64,000 nucleotides of DNA from Mycolicibacterium porcinum (GTDB lineage Bacteria; Actinomycetota; Actinomycetes; Mycobacteriales; Mycobacteriaceae): assembly GCA_002086835.1 (NCBI GenBank), contig MVIG01000001.1, forward strand, positions 496,001 to 560,000. The letters are read 5' to 3'. Each line of letters begins with the position of its first letter. Position 1 is the first letter of the stretch. Of the stretch, positions 53,777-62,611 are shown one piece after another. The notes beneath the pieces were generated by a model. The model worked only from the letters and a program-made list of their open reading frames with translations, searched no databases and had not been told where the DNA came from. Both the position numbers and the translations under genes were made by a program.

Positions 53777-54586
53777 TCAAGAGGATCCTATGCTTCGGAT
53801 CGATCGCTGATACCGGCGCATCCCTGCGATCCAGCGGTCGTAATCGGAGCCCTTGTGGCGGTACATGTCGAGTACCTGTGGGTGGGGGAGCACCAGGAAC
53901 TGGTCCGCCTTTACCGCGCCGACGGTAGCCATCGCGACATCCTGGGCACTGATCACCTCACCGGACTGCACGATCGACGCGGCACCGGCCGCGGAATCCG
54001 GATCCGCCGACGCGCGTACCGCATCGAGCAGCGGGGTAGCCACCCCCAACGGGCACACGCAGCTGACCCCGACACCGTCGTCGCCGTAGGTGATGGCCAG
54101 CCATTCGGCGAATCCGACCGCCGCGTGCTTGGTGACGGCATATCCGGCCGCCCCGATCTGGGACAGCAGACCGGCCGCCGACGCGACCGACACAAAGTAC
54201 CCGCCTCCGCGTGACAGCCATTGCGGGACAAGCACTTGCGCTGCCCGGATGTGCGAGCGCAGGTTGACGTCCAGGATCGAATCCCAGTCCTGGTCGGTTC
54301 CGAGGCCGGGCGCGCCGATGATGCCTGCGTTGGCGACGTAGATGTCGACCGGGCCGAACGCGGTTGCGGTCAGGGCCTCGATGTCGGCCGTGGCCCCCGC
54401 GTCGGCCCGGATTCCGAGCGCCTGCCCGCCGCCGGACCGGATCTGTGCGGCGGTCTGCTCGGCGGACTCCCCGTTGAGGTCGGCGGCCACCACCCGGGCG
54501 CCTTCGGCGGCGAACGATTGGGCCAGTGCGCGGCCGATGCCTGATCCGGCGCCGGTGATTACCGCGACCGTCTGTTCGATGTCCAT
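53777..54586 (-). CDS. SDR-family oxidoreductase
   Basis: 269-residue classical SDR: TGAGSGIGRALAQSFAAEG, ADLNGES after strand 2 (Asp, so NAD preferred), VANAGIIG, catalytic Ser in VSVASAAGLLS and YAVTK. The C-terminus is longer and charged, ending YDRWIAGMRRYQRSIRS. It is divergent from the ABC operon across 143 bp that includes the perfect palindrome, so it may be co-controlled with that operon. Substrate unknown. Confidence 0.83.
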   Translation of the reverse strand: MDIEQTVAVITGAGSGIGRALAQSFAAEGARVVAADLNGESAEQTAAQIRSGGGQALGIRADAGATADIEALTATAFGPVDIYVANAGIIGAPGLGTDQDWDSILDVNLRSHIRAAQVLVPQWLSRGGGYFVSVASAAGLLSQIGAAGYAVTKHAAVGFAEWLAITYGDDGVGVSCVCPLGVATPLLDAVRASADPDSAAGAASIVQSGEVISAQDVAMATVGAVKADQFLVLPHPQVLDMYRHKGSDYDRWIAGMRRYQRSIRSIGSS

Positions 54587-54678
54587 CGCCCCTGCCTACC
54601 GAAAATCATGGCCGAGCGCACTTGTAACCCGGTCGTGTCCGGGGTTCATCGAGCGGAAACAAAACGTCCCTAGGTTAT

Positions 54679-54696
54679 GGATCCAAGCTTGGATCC
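54679..54696. promoter_or_regulatory. perfect 18-bp palindrome before the nitrogen-heterocycle operon
   Basis: GGATCCAAGCTTGGATCC is fully self-complementary. It may be read as two overlapping TGGATCCAA-type palindromic sites. It lies 34 bp before the ABC ATPase ATG and 93 bp from the divergent SDR start. The operon encodes a GntR/FCD regulator, whose family binds short palindromes of this size, so this is the best operator candidate. The gene start itself has a strong Shine-Dalgarno (AGAGGAGAA). Confidence 0.55.
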
Positions 54697-54729
54697 GAAC
54701 ATGCACTGCTTCCCACCAGAGGAGAACAC

Positions 54730-55539
54730 ATGATCGCGCCGACGGCACCCGGGATTCACATAGGTGGGTTGACGAAGCAGTTCAAGGTGGGCCGGTCTGT
54801 CGTCACCGCACTCGACGGAGTCGACATTCAGTCCGATCAAGGCGAGTTCGTAACGCTCCTCGGGCCGTCCGGATGCGGAAAGAGCACGGTGTTGCGGATC
54901 CTCGCCGGCTTGGAGACGCAAAACAACGGCACCGCCCTGGTTCACGGCGAAACCCCGCAGGACATGCGCAGGCATCACCATCTGGGTATCGCGTTCCAGG
55001 ATTCGGCTCTGCTGCCGTGGCGATCCGTCCGGTCCAACATCCGATTACCGCTCGAGGTGTCCAAACAGTCCGGGTCAGACGAGTTCGTACAGGAACTCAT
55101 CGATCTGGTCGGATTGACCGGCTTCGAGACGGCACGGCCGGCTCAGTTGTCGGGTGGCATGCGTCAACGGGTATCGATCGCGCGGGCTCTCGTAGTCAAG
55201 CCTCGGGTGCTACTGCTCGACGAACCCTTCGGCGCCCTCGACGACATGACCCGGCAGACTCTCAACGTCGAACTGCTCCGGATCTGGACCGAACGACCGG
55301 CGACCACCCTGATGGTCACGCACGGCATAGCCGAGGCGGTGTTCCTGTCCGACACCGTCGTGGTCATGAGCGCCCGGCCCGGGAGAGTGGTGAAGTCGGT
55401 CCAGATCGACCTGCCAAGGCCCCGGCTACCGGAGATGATGCGCACCAGCGAGTTTCACGAGTACGTCGATCTGCTGTCTTCCATCCTCTTCGGCTCGAGT
55501 TCCGATGAGGCCGACGTGCGGGTGGCTGCGGACCGATGA
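54730..55539 (+). CDS. ABC transporter ATPase, nitrate/taurine type
   Basis: 269 residues: Walker [11 protein letters not shown]-loop [17 protein letters not shown], signature [15 protein letters not shown], Walker [14 protein letters not shown], and the H-loop in [15 protein letters not shown]. The SsuB/TauB/ThiZ branch of importers has this PW-SV-SNI wording. It energises the permeases encoded downstream. The stop overlaps the first permease start (ATGA). Its RBS (AGAGGAGAACAC) is strong and begins the operon. Confidence 0.93.
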   Translation: MIAPTAPGIHIGGLTKQFKVGRSVVTALDGVDIQSDQGEFVTLLGPSGCGKSTVLRILAGLETQNNGTALVHGETPQDMRRHHHLGIAFQDSALLPWRSVRSNIRLPLEVSKQSGSDEFVQELIDLVGLTGFETARPAQLSGGMRQRVSIARALVVKPRVLLLDEPFGALDDMTRQTLNVELLRIWTERPATTLMVTHGIAEAVFLSDTVVVMSARPGRVVKSVQIDLPRPRLPEMMRTSEFHEYVDLLSSILFGSSSDEADVRVAADR

Positions 55540-56294
55540 ACCACAACCGCCTCGCCGGCCTGGCCGGCTCACTCATCGTCCTGGCCGCATGGCAACTCGT
55601 CGGCATGACCGGCATTCTCGGACCCGCCATCGTGGCACCGACCGAGATCCTGGCCGGGGTGATGTCTGACGGTGCCGCCTTCTACGGCATCCACATCCCC
55701 GTCACGCTGGCCTCGGCGTCCGTGGGGTACCTGTGGGGCAACCTCGCCGCGATCGGTTGCGCAGCCCTCGTGACCACCGTGCCGGCACTGGAGAAGTTGG
55801 TGCTGCAGGCCGGGATAGCGTCAGCCTGCATCCCGCTGATCGCGATCGCTCCCATTCTGGCGGCCTGTTTCGACGGGATGGTGACCTCGGCCATCATGGC
55901 GGCCGTCTCGGTCTTCTTCACCTCGTTGGTTGGCACGATCAACGGTCTGCGTCAAGCGGATCCACTCAGCAAGGACCTGGTGCGAGCCTACGGCGGTGGC
56001 AAATACCTGGTACTGCGCAAGGTCGAGCTGCTCTCCGCGCTACCCGGCATCCTGACCGCCCTGAAAGTCGCCGTCCCAGCGGCCATTCTGGGGGCGATCA
56101 TCGGTGAGTTCATGGGTCAGGAGCGTGGCCTGGGTGCTGCTCTTGTCGTCGCGCAATCGTCCAGCGATGTGGTCAGGACCTGGGGCATCACCCTGGTTTC
56201 GAGTCTGATCGCGGGCCTCGCCTTCGTTTTCGTCAACGCGGTCGAGAAGGTCGTCACGCCGTGGGCCGCCGGGCTGGCGGGAGCACGGGCATGA
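55536..56294 (+). CDS. ABC transporter permease 1
   Basis: 252 residues, about six hydrophobic helices. The cytosolic EAA loop, which docks on the ATPase, is [38 protein letters not shown], followed by [14 protein letters not shown]. Membrane subunit of the nitrate/taurine-type importer. Starts in an ATGA overlap with the ATPase gene and ends in one with the next permease, so the three are translationally coupled. Confidence 0.9.
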   Translation: MNHNRLAGLAGSLIVLAAWQLVGMTGILGPAIVAPTEILAGVMSDGAAFYGIHIPVTLASASVGYLWGNLAAIGCAALVTTVPALEKLVLQAGIASACIPLIAIAPILAACFDGMVTSAIMAAVSVFFTSLVGTINGLRQADPLSKDLVRAYGGGKYLVLRKVELLSALPGILTALKVAVPAAILGAIIGEFMGQERGLGAALVVAQSSSDVVRTWGITLVSSLIAGLAFVFVNAVEKVVTPWAAGLAGARA

Positions 56295-57091
56295 CAGTTC
56301 TGGAGGTTCCGATCGTTCGCAGCGCAGCCCGTACCCTGCTGACGTCAGGCGGCGCGGTGCTCGCAATCCTCGCGGTGTGGACGGTGTTCATCGTTCTGGC
56401 CGATGTGAGCTCATATGTGGCGAAGTCGCCGGTCGATGTCTGGAACTATCTGTTCTCAGACGGTGATGCCGCGGCTCACCGGGCAGGCATCGCGGCGAAT
56501 CTGGCCAGAACCGGCGTCGACGCCGCGTACGGTTTCGTCCTCGGACTGGCTCTGGCGGGCGGGGTTTCACTGCTGTTCTACTTCTCAAGAACTGTGGAGA
56601 ACATGTTTCTGCCGACCGTCACCGCATTGCACGCGATCCCGATGGTCACCGTTGCCCCGATCCTTGTGCTGATCTTCGACCGCGGGGTGCTGGGAACCGC
56701 CGTCATCGGAGCCGCCATCGTCGTGGTGCCCGCGCTGCTCACCATGCTTCACGGGATACGCAGCACACCACGCACCGAAATCGAAATGATCGTGGCCTAC
56801 GGCGGCTCGACCTGGTCGGCCTTTCGGAAGGTTGCCCTGCCCCACGCGATTCCGACCTGGTTCGCCGCTGCCCGTGTCGCGGTAACCACCGCTGTAGTCG
56901 GCGCCCTGCTGGCGGAATGGCTCGCTACTGGCGAGGGGCTTGGGGGTCAGATGCTGCGTGACGCCAACGAATTCGAGTTCGCCCGGCTATGGGCATCGGT
57001 CGTCGTACTCACCGTTGCCTGCGTCGTCGTCTATCAGATCGTCAGCGTCATCGAAGCCGCTGTCGCCGCCCGTATGAGTGCTCCTCGCTGA
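56291..57091 (+). CDS. ABC transporter permease 2
   Basis: 266 residues from the ATG at 56291 (MTVLEVPIV). Six helices with an EAA loop AYGGSTWSAFRKVALPHAIPTWFAAARVAVTTAVVGALLAEW and GEGLGGQMLRDAN. It is a diverged copy of permease 1, so the importer is probably a heterodimer in the membrane. The frame is open 30 bp further back, but the overlap start fits the operon pattern. The solute-binding lipoprotein follows 30 bp later. Confidence 0.9.
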   Translation: MTVLEVPIVRSAARTLLTSGGAVLAILAVWTVFIVLADVSSYVAKSPVDVWNYLFSDGDAAAHRAGIAANLARTGVDAAYGFVLGLALAGGVSLLFYFSRTVENMFLPTVTALHAIPMVTVAPILVLIFDRGVLGTAVIGAAIVVVPALLTMLHGIRSTPRTEIEMIVAYGGSTWSAFRKVALPHAIPTWFAAARVAVTTAVVGALLAEWLATGEGLGGQMLRDANEFEFARLWASVVVLTVACVVVYQIVSVIEAAVAARMSAPR

Positions 57092-57121
57092 ACACACCAA
57101 CACCCGAAACGGACACATTTG

Positions 57122-58174
57122 ATGAACAACCACCTCGGTCGGCGGCAGTTCCTCAGCAGAGGGCTCGCAGTCAGCGGGCTTGCGCTGATCGCACCAACCG
57201 CGCTCTCCGCCTGCGTCTCAGGCGAATCAACCGGAGCTGCCGACGGGTTCGGTCTGGCTTCCCAACGCCTTGCCTGGATCAAGAACACTCAGTTCGCGGG
57301 CAGCTACATCGCGGACAAGAAAGGCTACTACCGCGAGGCCGGATTCGACGGTGCCGAGCTGGTCTCCGGTGGGCCTACCGCCCCGCCGATCGAGTCGGAT
57401 GTGCTGTCGCGCACCTTCGCAGGCGTGTCGCAGGTTCCGATCGTCGGATCGGCTGTCGCCAAGGGCGCCCCGCTGAAGATCGTCGGTGCGGTCTACAGCC
57501 GATATGCGGGCTGCATCATGTCGATGGCCAACAAGCCGATCAACAGCCCGGAAGACCTGTACGGCAAGACCATCGGATGCGCATCCTCGAGCGAGCCGGT
57601 CTGGCGCAACTTCATGGCCGCGCTGAAACTGGACTCCTCCCGGATAAATACCGTCCCCGTTCAGGGCGATCCGATCGGTATGACCGCGGGCGAGATCGAC
57701 GGTTACCTCGGCTTCATCAACAGCCAGGTTGTCGACCTGCGTCACAAAGGCTTCGACATCAACACCATGCTTCTGGCCGACGTCGGATTTCCGCTGGTGG
57801 GGCAGACCTACATCACCACGCAGGAGAACATCGACAAGAACCGGGCCAAGCTCAAGGCGTTCCTGCACGCCGAGATTCGCGGCTGGCGCGACGTCCTCGA
57901 CAACCCGAGGATGGCAACGGATCTCACAGTCAACGAGTACGGGAAGGATCTTCATCTGAACCCCGAAGCCACCTACGACTGCTGCCTGGCGGGCAACGAG
58001 CTGATCCGAAACGGCAAACCAGCACAACAAATCGTGGCGATATCCGACGAAACGGCGGCCGCGAACATCAAAGCCATCGCTGCGGGCGGGTTGAACCTCT
58101 CCGTAGGCGACCTGTTCGACCTCGGTCCCATTCGCGAAGTCTACGAGGAGAACCCGGACCTGGCTCTGACGTAG
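57122..58174 (+). CDS. ABC transporter substrate-binding lipoprotein, Tat-exported
   Basis: 350 residues. The signal has a twin-arginine motif (GRRQFLSRGLAVSG) and a lipobox LSAC, so it is exported folded by Tat and then lipid-anchored. The mature part is an NMT1/THI5/SsuA-like type II solute-binding fold: AWIKNTQFAGSYIADKKGYYREAGFDGAEL, then PIVGSAVAKGAPLKIVGAVYSRYAG and an INSPEDLYGKTIGC domain hinge. THI5-like relatives bind hydroxymethylpyrimidine, which agrees with a pyrimidine- or hydantoin-like ligand. The ligand itself is inferred. Confidence 0.88.
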   Translation: MNNHLGRRQFLSRGLAVSGLALIAPTALSACVSGESTGAADGFGLASQRLAWIKNTQFAGSYIADKKGYYREAGFDGAELVSGGPTAPPIESDVLSRTFAGVSQVPIVGSAVAKGAPLKIVGAVYSRYAGCIMSMANKPINSPEDLYGKTIGCASSSEPVWRNFMAALKLDSSRINTVPVQGDPIGMTAGEIDGYLGFINSQVVDLRHKGFDINTMLLADVGFPLVGQTYITTQENIDKNRAKLKAFLHAEIRGWRDVLDNPRMATDLTVNEYGKDLHLNPEATYDCCLAGNELIRNGKPAQQIVAISDETAAANIKAIAAGGLNLSVGDLFDLGPIREVYEENPDLALT

Positions 58175-58217
58175 CTCGCTGCGCTCTCGGATGACCCACG
58201 AACAGAAAGGCCGCGCT

Positions 58218-59582
58218 ATGACCGCTCCACTCACCCCGGACCTCGTCGTGATCGGAGGAACTGTGGTGTCCCACGACGGCCGACGTCGTCAAGACGTCGC
58301 CGTGGCTGACGGCCGCGTCATCGCCGTGGGCGATGACCTTGCGATGGAAGGAGTTCCGACAGTCGATGCAGCCGGGCTCCTGGTACTTCCCGGTCTGGTC
58401 GACGTGCACGTTCACCTTCGTGAACCGGGTATGACCGAGAAAGAGGACTTCGCGAGCGGGACGTCGGCCGCGGCTGCCGGTGGGGTGACCACCGTCGTCG
58501 ACATGCCCAACACCAAGCCGCCGGTCGCCACGGCGCAGCGGTACCAGCAGAAGCTCGATCTGGTGCGGAACAAGGCCTACGTGGATTTCGGGTTGTACGG
58601 GATGCTGGACCACGACAATGCGGATGAGATCGCCGGAATGGCCGAGCTGGGCGCCATGGGGTTCAAGCTCTTCATGGGACAGACGACGGGTGACAACCGT
58701 TGCCCCAACGACGCCGCGATCTTCCGTGGTCTGGAAGCAGCCGCCGACGCGGATCTGGTTGTCGGCGTCCACGCCGAGAACGACCACCTGCTCCGCATGT
58801 TCGGGGACCGGCTGCAGTCCGAGGGCAGGCGGGATCCCCGTGCCCATCTGGAGGGCAGGCCGGCGTTTGTTGAGGTCGAGGCGATCACCCGGATCATCAC
58901 CATGGCCACCGAAGCCAAGACCAAGCTACACATCCACCATCTGTCGACCGCCGCGGGACTGCAACGCGTGATGGACCTGCGGGCCCAGGGGCACCGGGTC
59001 AGCATCGAAACCCTGGTCTCACACCTGTTCCTTGACGAAAGTGCCTATGACACCTACGGAAATCTGATCAAGCTCAATCCGCCGATCCGCCCCGCGGCCG
59101 ATGTCGCCGCACTGTGGGCGGGCATCGACCGGGGTGACGTCGATGTGGTCGCCACCGACCACGCTCCGCACACCGTCACCGAGCAGGCCGAGACCGACGT
59201 GTGGAAGGCGTACGGCGGATTCATCGGTGTCGAGACGATGCTTCCGCTGATGCTCACCGCCGCGGCCCAGGGCAGGCTCATGGTCGAGGACATCGTGCGA
59301 TTGTGTTCATACACCCCGGCCCGCCGTTGGTCGATGGCCGACAAGGGCCGGATCGCACCGGGTTTCGATGCGGACCTCGTGCTCGTCGACCCTAGCGCCG
59401 AGGTAGTCCTGGACCAGGCCGGCCTGCATTCCAAGCACAACGTCACGCCCTATCACGGGTGGGAGCTGACCGGCAGCGTGGTCGCGACCTATCTACGGGG
59501 CCAATTGGTCTATCAGAAAGGTGACGTGGTCGGCGCGCCTGCCGGCCGCCAGGTGAAGCCGTTGCGGAAGGGCCTGCGATGA
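58218..59582 (+). CDS. cyclic amidohydrolase (hydantoinase/allantoinase/dihydroorotase type)
   Basis: 454 residues from the ATG at 58218, with GAAAGG upstream. All binuclear metal ligands are visible: His64/His66 (DVHVHLREPG), Lys150 for carboxylation (GFKLFMGQ), His185 (VHAEND), His241 (IHHLS) and Asp314 (TDHAPH). The DMPNTKPP and HLREPG-T-KEDF wording is nearest to allantoinase and class I dihydroorotase. It opens the ring of a cyclic amide or imide to a carbamoyl-amino acid. The N-terminal frame extends to 58191 but the RBS favours 58218. Its stop overlaps the next gene. Confidence 0.9.
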   Translation: MTAPLTPDLVVIGGTVVSHDGRRRQDVAVADGRVIAVGDDLAMEGVPTVDAAGLLVLPGLVDVHVHLREPGMTEKEDFASGTSAAAAGGVTTVVDMPNTKPPVATAQRYQQKLDLVRNKAYVDFGLYGMLDHDNADEIAGMAELGAMGFKLFMGQTTGDNRCPNDAAIFRGLEAAADADLVVGVHAENDHLLRMFGDRLQSEGRRDPRAHLEGRPAFVEVEAITRIITMATEAKTKLHIHHLSTAAGLQRVMDLRAQGHRVSIETLVSHLFLDESAYDTYGNLIKLNPPIRPAADVAALWAGIDRGDVDVVATDHAPHTVTEQAETDVWKAYGGFIGVETMLPLMLTAAAQGRLMVEDIVRLCSYTPARRWSMADKGRIAPGFDADLVLVDPSAEVVLDQAGLHSKHNVTPYHGWELTGSVVATYLRGQLVYQKGDVVGAPAGRQVKPLRKGLR

Positions 59583-60454
59583 ACCGGATGACGCTCTTGG
59601 AGGCCGATGGGCCGGCGACGATCCGCGCTGCCGTGGTGCAGTGCATCGATGAGGTGCGCAGCGTGACATCTGGGTCAGGATCCTCGGATCCGGCTGTGAT
59701 CGCTGGAATCGGCACCACGGCGGCGCACGCGCTAAAGGGCAGGCTGCTGCACGACGCGCTACTCGCCGCGCGGGTTGACCTGGCCGGAACCGTTCATTTC
59801 GACAATCCGGTCGAGTTACTGGGTGATTCGCGATGGTCGTTGGCTCTGGTGCTGAGCCCCTGGAAACAAGAGGTTGCCCCGGCGATACCGACGTTGACTC
59901 CGTCGGCGGCACAGACCGGCGTTGTGGACACCGTTGTCCGCGGCTCCGAAGGCGCGGTCGGAGTCAACACCAACAGCTGGGCTTCCCAGGCCGCCATGGA
60001 GACGCTGATGGGCGGCAGGACTCCGAAGTCGGTGCTGATACTGGGCTCCGGAGGCTCGTCGAACTCGGTGGCGTTGGCCTGCCGTCGGGCATGGCCGCAG
60101 GTTCGGCTGATCGGTTCGGCACGCAATGTCGAAGCACTCTCGAAGTGGGCCCAGCGTTTCAGTGCCGAGTGCTGCGGTCCCGCTGCCCTCGCCGAACTGT
60201 TGAGAGACGAGCCGCCATCGCTGCTCGTGAACACCACGACCTGGGGTGAGACGGACGCCTCGGAGGCAGCACCGTTCGCCTTCGAATTCGGTCGGCTGAC
60301 TTCGCCCGGCAACCAGTTCTTCGACCTGAACAACCGGGTGAGCGCATTGCAGACATCGGCGCTGCAAGCGGGTATGAACGTGATGTCGGGCACCTTCATG
60401 CAGCGCGCGACCAATGCCTGCCGCGCCGCACTGTCGAAAGCGAGGATGAGATGA
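59579..60454 (+). CDS. shikimate-dehydrogenase-like Rossmann protein of unknown function
   Basis: 291 residues. The C-terminal half looks like the NADP-binding domain of shikimate dehydrogenases: GVNTNSWASQAAMETLMGGRTPKSVLILGSGGSSNSVALACRR, then LLVNTTTWGETDASE, and a tail with GMNVMSGTFMQRATNACRAAL. The N-terminal catalytic Lys/Asp motif of true AroE (HS-SP-HN and xxK) is absent. A shikimate role is therefore unlikely. Within this operon it may reduce or oxidise a ring or imine product. It is bound in by 4-bp overlaps on both sides. Confidence 0.65.
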   Translation: MNRMTLLEADGPATIRAAVVQCIDEVRSVTSGSGSSDPAVIAGIGTTAAHALKGRLLHDALLAARVDLAGTVHFDNPVELLGDSRWSLALVLSPWKQEVAPAIPTLTPSAAQTGVVDTVVRGSEGAVGVNTNSWASQAAMETLMGGRTPKSVLILGSGGSSNSVALACRRAWPQVRLIGSARNVEALSKWAQRFSAECCGPAALAELLRDEPPSLLVNTTTWGETDASEAAPFAFEFGRLTSPGNQFFDLNNRVSALQTSALQAGMNVMSGTFMQRATNACRAALSKARMR

Positions 60455-61116
60455 GCCCGTTGGACAGTGCCACCGCCGTTTCCACGACCGGTGAACCGGT
60501 GAGTGTGCGTGAACGCGTGTACCGCTATCTTCGCCAGCAGATCACCACCGGTGAGTACGCGGGAGGCATCAGGCTGACCGAGGAGGAGATCGCCGAAGAC
60601 CTCGGCGTCAGCCGCACACCGATACGTGAGGCATTGCAGCGCCTGACGAGCGAAGGTCTCGTGGAGCGAGTCAGGCGCGGTCAGCTCGTCGTGGTCGAGG
60701 TCGACGCCGCCGCGCGCGCCGAATTGCACGAACTGCGCGTCGCCTTCGATCAGGTCGCCGCCAAATTGATCACTGCCAAATGCGCTGAAGTGGACTGGGA
60801 TTCGCTGTATGGGGGGCTGGACCCGCTTGAGGTTGCACTACGCGAATACGGTGTCGTGAGTCCGCAGTACGCGATGGCACACCTGGAATTCCACATGGCC
60901 ATCAATCGGGCCGCCTTCTGCCCCGTCACCTCGTCATTTCTGGAGCGGCAGGCATTCCTGTATCCGACCGACGACTATGTCCAGCAGCCAGGCCATGAGC
61001 CGATCTCCCAGCACCGCACCCTGCTCGACGACCTTGCCAGTGGCGACCTGGATCGGGCCACCACCGCCATGCGCGTGCACGCGCTGCGCGGTCACGGCAA
61101 CACCACGTTGAGTTGA
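60451..61116 (+). CDS. GntR-family regulator, FCD subfamily
   Basis: 221 residues. Winged helix about 14-78 (SVRERVYRYLRQQITTGEYAGG, EEIAEDLGVSRTPIREALQRLTSEGLV). The C-terminal helical FCD ligand domain (about 85-215) keeps three His that usually bind metal and effector: EFHMAINRAA, QHRTLL and MRVHALRG. Encoded in the middle of the operon, it most likely senses the substrate or an early intermediate and acts at the palindrome 54679-54696. Confidence 0.85.
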   Translation: MSPLDSATAVSTTGEPVSVRERVYRYLRQQITTGEYAGGIRLTEEEIAEDLGVSRTPIREALQRLTSEGLVERVRRGQLVVVEVDAAARAELHELRVAFDQVAAKLITAKCAEVDWDSLYGGLDPLEVALREYGVVSPQYAMAHLEFHMAINRAAFCPVTSSFLERQAFLYPTDDYVQQPGHEPISQHRTLLDDLASGDLDRATTAMRVHALRGHGNTTLS

Positions 61117-61141
61117 ATCAACCTTCCCAGATGGAGTTTTC

Positions 61142-61543
61142 ATGTCGCATGACACTGTTCTGATGTTCGTAAACGGCCAGGCAATGACTGGCGGACCGCT
61201 CAACGATGCCCTGGCATCAGCCCGATTCGTCGGCTCGGTGCGCACTGCGCCGACGTACCGGTTCTTCTCCTTCGGCGACGTGTTTCCCGGGTTGGCGCCG
61301 GTGCCCGATGGTGGATGGTCGGTGCCCGGGGAAATCTATGAGATGACCTACGCCGAACTGCGGGAGAACCTGTTACCGCGCGAACCCGCCGAGCTGGAAC
61401 TGTCGGTGATCCAACTCGAAGACGGTCGCGGTGCGCTGAGCATGGTGTGTCGAGCGCTGCCGAGCAGTGATGCGCAAGCGCGGGAGATCACCGTGCCCGG
61501 CGGTTGGCGAGAGCACCTCGGCGAGCCCGCCGGATCGCGGTGA
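61142..61543 (+). CDS. stand-alone allophanate-hydrolase C-terminal-like protein
   Basis: 133 residues. The FVNGQAMTGGPLNDALASARFVGSVRTAPTYRFFSFGDVFPGLAPV opening and the VPGEIYEMTYAELRENLLPREPAELELSVIQLEDG continuation match the C-terminal gamma-glutamylcyclotransferase-like domain of allophanate hydrolase (AtzF/DUR1,2). That domain decarboxylates N-carboxyurea after the amidase step. Here no amidase is fused. Its stop overlaps the start of the acetamidase gene by 4 bp, so the two proteins probably act on consecutive steps. Confidence 0.75.
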   Translation: MSHDTVLMFVNGQAMTGGPLNDALASARFVGSVRTAPTYRFFSFGDVFPGLAPVPDGGWSVPGEIYEMTYAELRENLLPREPAELELSVIQLEDGRGALSMVCRALPSSDAQAREITVPGGWREHLGEPAGSR

Positions 61544-62604
61544 CGCCGATCGTCCAGGCCGGGATCGACCCGGGAACGGCAGACCACTATCTGTGGTGCA
61601 ACACCGAAACCATCAGCTGGGGAACACTTCCCACGCCTGAGACCGCACCGGTACTCACCGTGGACAGCGGTTGTACCGTCACTTTCGACACTGTGTCGCA
61701 GGAAGGTCTGATGGAGGACCAGGGGCGCGACCCCGTCGCTTACTTCGGCAGGCATGGCATCGAGCGCACTGACGTGCTCCTCGACGCGATCGATCTGGCA
61801 GCGTCGGAACTGCGTAAGCCGGTACCTCCGAAGGCGCCGCACATCGTGCTCGGGCCGGTTCACGTTCGCGGAGCGCAACCCGGTGACTGGCTGCGCGTCG
61901 ACTTCCTGGATCTGCGACCACGCGTCCCATACGGCGTGGTCTCCAGCAGGCATCAGCGCGGTGCATTGCCGGATCGGCTGCCGCGCGACGCCGATGGCAG
62001 TGTTCCCGCGGTGTTCAGCAAGTTCTGCCGGCTCGACGGAACGGGGACGCGTGCCCTGTTCGAATTCGCCAGTGGGCGAGCGGCAATCGAGGTTCGTCCG
62101 TTCATGGGGCTGTGCGGTGTGACCCCTTCCGGTCCGGAGGCGCGCAGCACAATCCCACCCGGACCGTTCGGCGGCAACATGGATGTGCGGGACCTCGTGG
62201 TCGGCAGCTCGCTGTACCTGCCGGTCCAGGTGCCCGGCGCGGGGTTCTACCTTGGCGACCCGCACTTCGCCCAGGGCAACGGCGAGATCGCCCTTACGGC
62301 ACTCGAAGGGTCGTTACGGGTCACGGCACGCCTGACGACCGTGACCGCACTGACACCACCCCGGGCGCCGATGCCGTTCGCCGACACCGAAGATCACTGG
62401 ATCGTCCTCGGCATGAACGAGAGCCTCGATGAGGCCATGCGTCAATGCGCTCAATTGTCGGTCGACTTTCTGTCGGCGCATACCGGGATGACGCCGAGCG
62501 AGGCATACCTCTATCTCAGTGCGGCAGCCGATTTCTCGGTGACACAGGTGGTTGACATCGTCAAGGGTGTGCACTGCTCGATTCGCAAATCCGACTTCTA
62601 CTAG
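61540..62604 (+). CDS. acetamidase/formamidase family amidohydrolase
   Basis: 354 residues from a GTG at 61540 that overlaps the previous stop. FmdA/AmdA fold: DSGCTVTFDTVSQEG, a GPVHVRGAQPGDWLRVDFLDL block, a PFGGNMDVRDLVVGSSLYLPVQVPGAGFYLGDPHFAQGNGEIALTALE signature (zinc and substrate site), and an AYLYLSAAADFSVTQVVD end. These enzymes release ammonia from formamide or small amides. In this operon it could cleave a formamide or carbamoyl product of ring opening. Confidence 0.9.
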   Translation: MTPIVQAGIDPGTADHYLWCNTETISWGTLPTPETAPVLTVDSGCTVTFDTVSQEGLMEDQGRDPVAYFGRHGIERTDVLLDAIDLAASELRKPVPPKAPHIVLGPVHVRGAQPGDWLRVDFLDLRPRVPYGVVSSRHQRGALPDRLPRDADGSVPAVFSKFCRLDGTGTRALFEFASGRAAIEVRPFMGLCGVTPSGPEARSTIPPGPFGGNMDVRDLVVGSSLYLPVQVPGAGFYLGDPHFAQGNGEIALTALEGSLRVTARLTTVTALTPPRAPMPFADTEDHWIVLGMNESLDEAMRQCAQLSVDFLSAHTGMTPSEAYLYLSAAADFSVTQVVDIVKGVHCSIRKSDFY

Positions 62605-62611
62605 GAGCACA

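Noticed and set aside
54679..54696. BamHI-HindIII-BamHI-like word as a cloning linker artefact
   Set aside because: Such a linker would be unusual inside a continuous promoter region that otherwise looks native, and two half-sites form a sensible operator; artefact cannot be fully excluded without other reads.
59678..59691. GGATCC-TC-GGATCC inside the shikimate-dehydrogenase-like gene
   Set aside because: Shares the hexamer with the operon palindrome but has a different spacing and is coding; treated as chance.
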